Shown piece after piece: positions 58,187 to 64,000 of a stretch of DNA of 64,000 nucleotides. Position numbers and translations under genes: made by a program. Source of the DNA: Armatimonadota bacterium (GTDB taxonomy: Bacteria; Armatimonadota; Zipacnadia; Zipacnadales; JABUFB01); NCBI GenBank assembly GCA_013314775.1, contig JABUFB010000006.1, positions 248,001 through 312,000 of the forward strand, written 5' to 3'. Position 1 is the first letter of the stretch. The number at the start of each line of letters is the position of its first letter. The notes beneath the pieces are model-generated. The model made no database searches. It saw only the letters and a list, made by a program, of their open reading frames with translations, and had not been told where the DNA came from.

Positions 58187-58522
58187 TGCTAATCCCTCCG
58201 TTGCGTCTATTTACGGACGCGAAAGCGCCCGCGCGGCAAACCACCTACCCCGTGGTGCCGCACGGGGGTGAGCGTCGTCTAAGGTTCAGTCACGCTAGTA
58301 GAGGGGATTGCCCTACGCCCCTGCCTGGCGTATTGGTTCGACGCCTGTCAGAAGCTTCCTTCTTGTCTGCGAGTTTTTTTCAAGTTCTTGCGGCTGATGG
58401 TTCACGAGTCCGAGAACTGTCGAAAAGTCGCCTTTGAGGCCCAATTGGCGGTGCCAGAAAGAGCCGCATCACGCAGGGCGTGCTGTGGTTTTCTCTGGTC
58501 TCTTCCACAACTTCAGGACGCT
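58187..58522. other. Gap between the lectin-like and aldo/keto reductase genes
   Basis: 336 bases with no supported gene; a T7 run is at 58374. No clear promoter or repeat copy was found. Confidence 0.4.
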
Positions 58523-59527
58523 TCAGATCCAGTTCAGCGCCGGGGAGGTGCCCGCGACCATGGGCTGATTTGCGAACTCCCGGTAGCGGTACTGCCAGGT
58601 GATCTCGTTCAGGTACTTGATGTCCTCCGGGTCGATCTCCATGTCCACCACGTCATACAGGGGATCGAAATGCTCGGGTCTACTGCCCCCGATGAGCGGG
58701 ATGACGCACAGAGGCTGCTCCATGACCCACTTCACCGCAAGCTGGTTGATGCCCATGTTGTACTTGTCGGCGACCGCCTGGATCTTGTCAATCACGTCGA
58801 AAGTCTCGTCTGTGAGGTCTTGCTGCATGGACTTGATCTGAGCCACGCGCGAGCCCTCGGGAATCGGTTGGCCGCGCTTGTACTTGCCGGTGAGAATGCC
58901 GCCGCACTGGGGGCCGTAGGCCATCATGGCGATGTTGAAACGCTGGCAGAAGGGAACGGTCTCGATTTCCACCGGGCGGTCGAGGAGATTGTAGCGGCAC
59001 TGAATAGAGACGATAGGCTCCCAATTGTGCAGGGCGCTCACGCCAAGCAGGTGGGCCATCTGCCACGCGAAGTGATTGCTAACGCCTATGTACAGCACCT
59101 TGCCCTGTTTCACGAGATTGTCGAGGGTTGAGAGGATCTCCTCGGCGCTCACGAGAGGGTCGGGGTGGTGGAGCTGGATCAGGTCGATGCGGTCGGTCCC
59201 CAGACGCTGCAGGCTGGCGTCCACGGCCTTGACGATGTGGAATCGGGAGCAGCCCCGGCCGTTGATGCGCTTGGGCCACATGGGCACCCAGAACTTGGTG
59301 GCGAGGAAGATATCGTCGCGGATGCCGTCGAGGGCCTTGGACAGGAAGACCTCACTCTCGCCCCTGCCATACGCGTCGGCGGTGTCGATGAAGTTGATGC
59401 CCTTGTCGAAGGCCTTGCGGATAATGTCAATGGAAGTCTTCTCATCGCAGCGCTCATAGAAGGTCATCGCGCCCAGACAGAGCGCGGAAACCTGCACGCC
59501 TGCATTGCCGAACTTCACGTATTTCAT
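58523..59527 (-). CDS. Aldo/keto reductase
   Basis: A 334-residue NADPH-dependent reductase of the TIM-barrel aldo/keto reductase superfamily. It has MKYVKFGNAGVQVSALCLGA at the start, GINFIDTADAYGRGESEVFL (about 44-63) with the catalytic Asp and Tyr, the Lys of ATKFWVPMW, and the His of LIQLHHPD. The ATG at 59527 has GGGGAG upstream. A GNAT gene starts five bases upstream and a TIM-barrel isomerase precedes it, so the three genes probably form an operon. Confidence 0.9.
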   Translation of the reverse strand: MKYVKFGNAGVQVSALCLGAMTFYERCDEKTSIDIIRKAFDKGINFIDTADAYGRGESEVFLSKALDGIRDDIFLATKFWVPMWPKRINGRGCSRFHIVKAVDASLQRLGTDRIDLIQLHHPDPLVSAEEILSTLDNLVKQGKVLYIGVSNHFAWQMAHLLGVSALHNWEPIVSIQCRYNLLDRPVEIETVPFCQRFNIAMMAYGPQCGGILTGKYKRGQPIPEGSRVAQIKSMQQDLTDETFDVIDKIQAVADKYNMGINQLAVKWVMEQPLCVIPLIGGSRPEHFDPLYDVVDMEIDPEDIKYLNEITWQYRYREFANQPMVAGTSPALNWI

Positions 59528-59532
59528 TGAGG

Positions 59533-60045
59533 TCACTCCCCGCTGGTGTTGCGTGTGTCGGAGGCATCGGGCTCCCACAACAGGACGGCCTTGACGCTCT
59601 CCGGACGGAACCCTCGGGCCTGCCAGAAGCGGGCACCGGTGGTATTGCGGACCATGTAAGACAACTCGATGTGCCGGACGCCTGCCGCTTTGAGCACGCT
59701 GATGGCAGTATCCGCGAGCAGTCGCCCTATTCCCTTGTGACGGTGCTCGGGCAAGACAAAAAGGTTCGCGATGGTGCCGACGCGATAGTCCACCGCCGCG
59801 AGGGGACTGTCGAGGACTGCAGCGGAGATGAACCCCACCGGCCTGTGCTCATGGTATGCCAGCCATACCATGTAGTCCTCGCGCAAGCACAGGCGGTGCA
59901 CCAGTTTCTCGATAATTCCGTGCTCCAGGGCTTCCGGCGGGCAGACCAGGCTGTAACCGGCCATCTCGTGGTTGAGCTTCTCGTGCAGATCCACGAGGGT
60001 ATCCATGTTCTCGGGCCCGGCGCTCGACACCCTGATCTCACCCAC
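59533..60045 (-). CDS. GNAT-family N-acetyltransferase
   Basis: A 170-residue acetyltransferase. The acetyl-CoA loop LPEHRHKGIGRLLADTAI (about 99-116) has the Q/R-x-x-G-x-G/A pattern, preceded by the VGTIANLFV strand, and LKAAGVRHIELSYMVRN completes the fold. It starts with GTG after GGAGGTGAG. The substrate is unknown. The gene lies three bases after the stop of a TIM-barrel isomerase. Confidence 0.85.
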   Translation of the reverse strand: MGEIRVSSAGPENMDTLVDLHEKLNHEMAGYSLVCPPEALEHGIIEKLVHRLCLREDYMVWLAYHEHRPVGFISAAVLDSPLAAVDYRVGTIANLFVLPEHRHKGIGRLLADTAISVLKAAGVRHIELSYMVRNTTGARFWQARGFRPESVKAVLLWEPDASDTRNTSGE

Positions 60046-60048
60046 GGC

Positions 60049-60879
60049 TCACCTCCAGGTCTGAGCAACTCGCTGGCGCAGGAATGTGAGGGACGCCTGG
60101 GTGTGCGCCAACGGGTCGTCGTCTTCGAGGCAAAGGGAGCCTCGGTACCCTGCATCCGATAGCCTGCGCAGGAGCGCCTCGAAATCCACCGCGCCCTGGC
60201 CGCAGGTGGTGTTGTGCAGGCCGCCCGGGAGACGGTCGGCGATGTGCACGTAGGCCACTTTGTGGATGACGCTGTCCAGCAGTTCGGTGGGGTCCTGGGC
60301 GCTGAACAGGGGTGAGCCGGTGTTGAAACAGACCCTCACCGGCGCGCTGGACAGGCGCTGGAGAAGCTCGAGGAAGCTCTCGGAACGGGTCACGACCGAT
60401 GCTTCCTGTTCTCCGCGGAGCCGGGTGTCGTTTACGAGACAAGGGGTCACGCCCAGGCGGTCCACCTCGTCGGTGGTGCGGGCGAGCGCCTCGGCCGCCG
60501 TGGCAAGTGATTCGGACAGCGGCACGTCCGGGCGCACGGAGCCGGCAGTGATCACCAAGACGGGCGCGCCGAACACCCGGGCCGCCTTCGCCGCCTCGAG
60601 CGCCTGGAAGTGAGCGGCCTGAACAGCGTCGGGATCAGGCCCGGCGAACTGGGTGGCGCAGTTGACTGCAGAAACGGCAAGCCCGTGGCGATCAATGCGC
60701 CTGCTTACAGCGCGCAGGATCTCAGGCGTACGCCCCGGCAAGACGCTCCAGGGCAATTCCACCTGGCGCAGGCCGAGAACATACGCCCGGGCCAGCCAGT
60801 CCTCAAGTGGCGGGAAGCCGCAGCGCTCGTGGGAAACTACATTGCGCACAGGCAACCAGGATATATCGGGTCGGGACAT
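60049..60879 (-). CDS. Sugar phosphate isomerase/epimerase-like TIM-barrel protein
   Basis: A 276-residue protein of the xylose-isomerase-like TIM-barrel (AP endonuclease 2) superfamily. The strand-end patterns are clear: LGLRQVELPWSVLPG, VSAVNCATQFAG, PVLVITAGSVRPD, TPCLVNDTRL, PVRVCFNTGSPLF, VAYVHIADRLPGG and GSLCLEDDDPL. Metal ligands are plausible but the classical Glu positions are partly replaced. The ATG at 60879 follows CGGGAG; the open frame extends upstream without family resemblance. It is first in an operon with the GNAT and aldo/keto reductase genes. Confidence 0.78.
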   Translation of the reverse strand: MSRPDISWLPVRNVVSHERCGFPPLEDWLARAYVLGLRQVELPWSVLPGRTPEILRAVSRRIDRHGLAVSAVNCATQFAGPDPDAVQAAHFQALEAAKAARVFGAPVLVITAGSVRPDVPLSESLATAAEALARTTDEVDRLGVTPCLVNDTRLRGEQEASVVTRSESFLELLQRLSSAPVRVCFNTGSPLFSAQDPTELLDSVIHKVAYVHIADRLPGGLHNTTCGQGAVDFEALLRRLSDAGYRGSLCLEDDDPLAHTQASLTFLRQRVAQTWR

Positions 60880-61698
60880 GCTGAGACATCTCCCGGAAGG
60901 AGATTTCTGCCGACACGGGTGATGTTCAGCGCTGCCCTGCAAAGCACCTTCAGGGCTGCAAGACACAGGCCGCAGGGAACCGCCGGAGGCCTCCGGCCGT
61001 GTGAAGGCGACTTTCAGTTCCACAGGCATCTGCGCGTCATCTGTCGCAGTCCCGCACTTGGCTGGACTTACCGGGATCATCTGCTCTCCCAGTCAGGCAG
61101 CTGGGCATCATGTCATCGCTGGACCAACCATGTTCGGGACCCGTCGAAGTGAGGCGCTCTCTTTGTTGGGCATGAGTTCCGCGGGCTGAGCGTTTCCAAG
61201 CCTACCGAGATTGGGCGGTCTCCCTGTCCGGAGTCAGTTCCACTGGCTCGGAGCGTGCAGGAGTCTCGCTGCCGGGCCTTTTGCCCCATAGCCCGCGCAA
61301 CGGGCGGCAGCTTATAGCCACGGGTGGAGTGGAGCGAAGCGAAAGGGAACCCGTGGGTTCCGGCCTCATCGTGATACTGAGCCCCCGAACGTGGGCGGCA
61401 CAATGCGGGAGGCGCGCTTGTGTCACTCCCTTCAGGGGCTCTTGGGCCTTTATGTGGCGCCGGTACCCAGGGGCTGCGTCCCGCCTCGCGGTCCTTACCC
61501 CTGGCTAGCCTTGTGCTCCCTGCTTCGCGGGCTTTGAGGCTACCGCAACGACCCGAGGCATTGCTGCGCGTACTTTACGAGGGGATCGTGCCGGGCCGGC
61601 ACGACCCCCACCCGCTTTTCGCGGTCAGATTCTCCTGTCAGGTAGTCGTTGCGGCAACGTCAGAGGATGTGCTAACATGATAGACGGACGATGGCTGT
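60880..61698. other. Non-coding region with family 2 repeat
   Basis: Over 800 bases with no supported gene. The family 2 repeat occupies 61284-61400; further hairpins follow (ACCCAGGGGC...TTACCCCTGGCT, about 61467-61506, and GTGCCGGGCCGGCAC near 61588). Confidence 0.6.
61284..61400. repeat. Dispersed multi-hairpin repeat, family 2, copy B
   Basis: Same order as copy A at 20919: CCCGCGCAACGGG, the CCACGGGT...ACCCGTGG hairpin enclosing GGAGTGGAGCGAAGCG, then GCCCCCGAACGTGGGCGGCA. The central 35 bases are nearly identical between the two copies. Confidence 0.8.
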
Positions 61699-62160
61699 GT
61701 GCCGCGTGATTTTTCTGCCGCACGACAGGGGGGGCCCTCCTTGCTGCAGACTTCCGCCTGTGATTTCTTCGCGCCTTCCGTTCTGTTGCGTATCGTCTTC
61801 GAGAACCTTTGGCCACTGCTGAAGATGGGCTGGCCGCTGGTCGCGCTGGTGCTGATATTGGTGGCCCTCCACCGGGTCCGTCGCCTGAGAAGTGGCCACC
61901 GTGACCGAGCGCGCATGGTTGCAGACCCCTCAAACCCTGCGAGTGAGGCTTATAGCGGGGCGAGTGAGGTATCGCGCGCAAAGGATGAGCCCGACGAAGA
62001 CGGCCTCACCTATCCCATCATCTGCGTGCGCTGCGGTAAAGCGGACAAGGTGCCTTTCGAACCGCGCCCGGGCAAGACATTACTCTGCCACGACTGTTAC
62101 ACGGAGACGTTCCGTTGGGCCGAGAACCCGGCCAGGGGCCGAGATTCGAGAGCCGAGTGA
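61699..62160 (+). CDS. Membrane-anchored CxxC-x17-CxxC zinc-ribbon protein
   Basis: Up to 153 residues. One hydrophobic helix (about 38-57, WPLLKMGWPLVALVLILVAL) is followed by a basic stretch, a polar linker and a C-terminal zinc ribbon, CVRC...CHDC, with exactly 17 residues between the cysteine pairs and the typical VPFEPRPGK core. The GTG start lacks a ribosome site; a weak promoter (TTGCGG/TAACAT, 61649-61678) would start just before it. Starts at 61741 (TTG) or 61825 (ATG) are possible. Function is unknown. Confidence 0.6.
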   Translation: MPRDFSAARQGGPSLLQTSACDFFAPSVLLRIVFENLWPLLKMGWPLVALVLILVALHRVRRLRSGHRDRARMVADPSNPASEAYSGASEVSRAKDEPDEDGLTYPIICVRCGKADKVPFEPRPGKTLLCHDCYTETFRWAENPARGRDSRAE

Positions 62161-62211
62161 GGCGCAGCACGATTTTGCGAAGATTTTGGGCTTCAAACCG
62201 GCAATCGAGGT

Positions 62212-62240
62212 TTGACAGCATGAAGCTCAGGGTATATATA
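62212..62240 (+). promoter_or_regulatory. Strong sigma-70-type promoter of the Hsp20 gene
   Basis: Perfect TTGACA and TATATA with a 17-base spacer, 44 bases before the ATG. No CIRCE-like inverted repeat is seen. Confidence 0.8.
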
Positions 62241-62283
62241 CGTGTGCGACTAAACCAGGGCTATGCGAAAGGGGGTTACCACT

Positions 62284-62730
62284 ATGTCTCTGGTACGTTG
62301 GCGAAGGCCGCATGATCTGCCCGCTGTTTTCGACGAGATGGACCGCATGTTCAACCGCTTCCTGCGCTCCCCGCTTGTGCGCTGGGGCGACGAGGAGCCC
62401 ATTGATTTCGGGCCGGCCATCGACGTCTACGAGACCGAGACGGACGTCGTGGTCAAAGCGGAGTTGCCCGGGGTCAAGAAGGAAGACATTGACTTGACGG
62501 TGCAGGACGACCGGCTCATCATCCAGGGCCAGTCCCGTCAGGAGGAAGAGGTCAAGGAGGAGGGCTACCACCGCAAGGAGATCCGCACGGGGTCCTTCCG
62601 GCGAGTTGTCGCCTTCCCCACCGCTGTCAATACTGAGGCACTCACGGCCAAGTTCGATAACGGGATCCTGACAGTCACCGCACCGAAGACGGCCGAAACG
62701 CCCAAGGGAACGAAGGTCCCCATCGAGTAA
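62284..62730 (+). CDS. Small heat-shock protein of the Hsp20/alpha-crystallin family
   Basis: Holdase chaperone (148 aa) that protects unfolding proteins. The alpha-crystallin domain spans about residues 44-140: FGPAIDVYETETDVVVKAEL, PGVKKEDIDLTVQDDRLIIQ, and the A-x-x-x-n-GxL motif as AKFDNGILTVTAPK. The N-terminus (LVRWRRPHDLPAVFDEMDRM) is typical of bacterial class A proteins, and the tail KVPIE ends in the conserved V/I-x-I anchor. AAAGGGGG precedes the ATG. A strong promoter and terminator make this a single-gene unit. Confidence 0.95.
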   Translation: MSLVRWRRPHDLPAVFDEMDRMFNRFLRSPLVRWGDEEPIDFGPAIDVYETETDVVVKAELPGVKKEDIDLTVQDDRLIIQGQSRQEEEVKEEGYHRKEIRTGSFRRVVAFPTAVNTEALTAKFDNGILTVTAPKTAETPKGTKVPIE

Positions 62731-62764
62731 GCGGCGAGACCTGAGCAGCTGAGAAGTGAATCGC

Positions 62765-62796
62765 AAGGGCGGCCCTGTCACAGGGCCGCCCTTTTG
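62765..62796 (+). terminator. Intrinsic terminator after the Hsp20 gene
   Basis: AAGGGCGGCCCTG pairs with CAGGGCCGCCCTT around TCA (13 pairs), followed by TTTTG. Confidence 0.9.
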
Positions 62797-62848
62797 CTTG
62801 ATGAACGGGGGGGCAGCATCCTCCAAAGGGCAGGGAGCCGCCCGCGGT

Positions 62849-63622
62849 TCAGCGCTTGTAGGTCACGTTCAGGCCCCAGATGGGTCGGTCGAAGTTGGAC
62901 CAGCCCACGTGGACGGAAGCATCCCAGGTATCATCCGGGCTACTGTAGACATTATAGGCTACGTGAGGGCGAGGTACCCGGCCGTCGTACTCGAACCCCA
63001 GGTTGATCTTCTCGGCGGGGTAGTAAGAGACCGCGCCGAAGACCCCGTGGAACTTCTCGGTGCCCAGACCCAGGGTGACAAAGAGTGGCTTTGCGCTTTC
63101 CTCGATCTTTCGCGTAGCGGTGACGTAGAAGCTCCGGGCGCCCCCATTCTTTCCGGCCTGCGCCTGGCGCTGGTCGAAGATATCCAGGATCCCCACGGCA
63201 ACCGCCGGAATGTCACCGTCCTCGGGGCAGAGCTGGTACTGGAGGTTGACGGTGTTCACCCATTCCTCGTCCACCACGAAGTAGGTCGCTGCCAGGCCGT
63301 GCCCGGGCTTTCCGAAACCCACCATCGCGGCGGCCGAGCCATCGGTCCGGTGGCCGCTGAGCTTGATGCGGAAGCGAGTGTCGCGACTGGCGGAGTTGTA
63401 CATCACCGCGTAGTTGTCCTGGGTGGGCGTGTAAGCGCACGGGACGTTCATGTGGAACGCTCCGCCGAACCCGAACTGGCCGAACTCATTGACCGGAATG
63501 CCGCTGCCGGGAAGCCCGCAGACATGCCGAAACTCCGGGTATTTGAGCCAGTCCTCAGCCCAGACCGCGCCGCAAAGTGCGCTCAGACACGCCAGGAGAC
63601 ACACGAAAAGCAGGGCTCTCAT
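62849..63622 (-). CDS. Secreted beta-barrel-like outer membrane protein, unknown function
   Basis: A 257-residue exported protein (signal peptide LLFVCLLACLSALCGAVWAE). The mature part consists of alternating strands with aromatic ends (FGFGGAFHMNV, FRIKLSGHRTDG, FYVTATRKIEE, FGAVSYYPAEKINLGFEYDG) and a terminal strand GLNVTYKR, as expected for an outer-membrane barrel. The pattern resembles YjbH-type barrel domains, but that is tentative. It lies upstream of, and convergent with, the Hsp20 unit. Confidence 0.65.
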   Translation of the reverse strand: MRALLFVCLLACLSALCGAVWAEDWLKYPEFRHVCGLPGSGIPVNEFGQFGFGGAFHMNVPCAYTPTQDNYAVMYNSASRDTRFRIKLSGHRTDGSAAAMVGFGKPGHGLAATYFVVDEEWVNTVNLQYQLCPEDGDIPAVAVGILDIFDQRQAQAGKNGGARSFYVTATRKIEESAKPLFVTLGLGTEKFHGVFGAVSYYPAEKINLGFEYDGRVPRPHVAYNVYSSPDDTWDASVHVGWSNFDRPIWGLNVTYKR

Positions 63623-63676
63623 GGACGTCGCTCCGGGTTCTGTATCATTCGGCGAGCCTTTCGCTCGCGGTCGCGG

Positions 63677-64000
63677 CTAGTCAGCCTCGATGGTATAATA
63701 GCTGGCGCTGAAGGAGTCCTGCCGGCCCCACTTGACGTGGCCGTCGTAGAACAGGAAGTTCGAGCCGTCATTGTGGATCGGCTGGGGCGCATAGATGTTC
63801 GAAACTCCCCAGTTCACGGGCGCATTGCCGTCGCCGGGCCATGCGATATACCTGGGGCCGGGGCGATTGCACCACTCATTGTCGAACAAGTTGATAGTCT
63901 GCGCAGGCTGAGTGATGGACGAGTCGGCCACATCGTAGATCGTGGCTTTAGCGCCATTGAAGTAGCCCAGATTCCGGCCGTAGCCGAAGATCCGCACGGT
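63677..64000 (-). CDS. H-X9-DG-type prepilin-like protein, C-terminal part (cut by the window edge)
   Basis: The last 107 residues of a protein whose 5' part lies beyond the right edge; the frame is open to base 64000. It carries an intact H-X9-DG motif (HNDGSNFLFYDGHVKW), the hallmark of pseudopilin-like proteins of Planctomycetes, Verrucomicrobia and Armatimonadota. The N-terminal prepilin leader is not visible. Compare the pseudopilin at 7645, where the motif's histidine is replaced by tryptophan. Confidence 0.8.
   Translation of the reverse strand, partial: TVRIFGYGRNLGYFNGAKATIYDVADSSITQPAQTINLFDNEWCNRPGPRYIAWPGDGNAPVNWGVSNIYAPQPIHNDGSNFLFYDGHVKWGRQDSFSASYYTIEAD

Noticed and set aside
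58320-58345. tRNA-like GGTTCGACGCC
   Set aside because: No acceptor stem, D-arm or anticodon arm can be folded around it.

Overview
This is a GC-rich chromosomal window of a diderm, apparently anaerobic bacterium that contains its replication origin. The outer-membrane machinery (an LptD/OstA-like protein and an outer-membrane barrel-like protein), secreted proteins with copper-amine-oxidase-type N-terminal domains, prepilin-like proteins of the H-X9-DG class, a PEP-CTERM lectin-like protein, ferredoxin-dependent 2-oxoacid oxidation, a B12-dependent ribonucleotide reductase and many hairpin-rich dispersed repeats would fit an Armatimonadota-like or neighbouring uncultivated lineage. That placement is inference. 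No rRNA, tRNA, CRISPR array or insertion-sequence transposase was found.

Layout. 1-2.7 kb: dnaX (cut by the left edge), the YbaB/EbfC gene and recR, the usual recombination cluster, plus one unknown gene. 2.9-6.3 kb: a four-subunit 2-oxoacid:ferredoxin oxidoreductase operon with its own promoter, a terminator-like leader hairpin and an intrinsic terminator. 6.4-9.9 kb: an FAD oxidoreductase, a pseudopilin, pdxT and a sugar nucleotidyltransferase. 10-17.4 kb (minus strand): nrdJ, gyrA, gyrB. 17.7-20.1 kb: mutY and a cyclophilin fused to a copper-amine-oxidase-type domain. 20.1-21.1 kb: a gene remnant, a 79-bp tandem array and a dispersed repeat. 21.2-27.9 kb: lptD-like gene, secA, prfB (with a programmed +1 frameshift) and a lone 5'-nucleotidase C-terminal domain. 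28-36.5 kb: a methyltransferase, acylphosphatase, sugar dehydrogenase and kinase, lpd, a zinc alcohol dehydrogenase and selA, interrupted by hairpin repeats. 36.6-41.9 kb: dnaA, oriC, dnaN, recF and a DciA-type gene. 42-46.9 kb: rtcB, serS and two unknown envelope-type genes. 46.8-51 kb (minus): parB, parA, rsmG, two perfect parS sites, mnmG. 51-64 kb: accessory metabolism (cupin, sugar oxidoreductases, antiporter, thiL, aldo/keto reductase, TIM-barrel isomerase), secreted proteins, an Hsp20 gene and a second H-X9-DG protein cut by the right edge.

How it fits together. The core is the replication-initiation and segregation block: DnaA, an origin with DnaA boxes next to a DnaA-trio tract, the clamp, RecF, a DciA-type helicase-loader candidate and, about 10 kb away, ParABS. 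The por operon points to ferredoxin-linked oxidation of pyruvate or a related acid. Several sugar-type oxidoreductases, a sugar kinase and a sugar isomerase suggest a carbohydrate-degrading life. The intergenic spaces are rich in at least two families of multi-hairpin repeats, one of which has expanded into a strict 79-bp tandem array beside a truncated gene. The most unusual items are that array and its dispersed relatives, the roughly 100-residue insertion in SecA, the SPY recognition tripeptide in RF2, the clear DnaA-trio origin, and a promoter bracketed by two parS sites.
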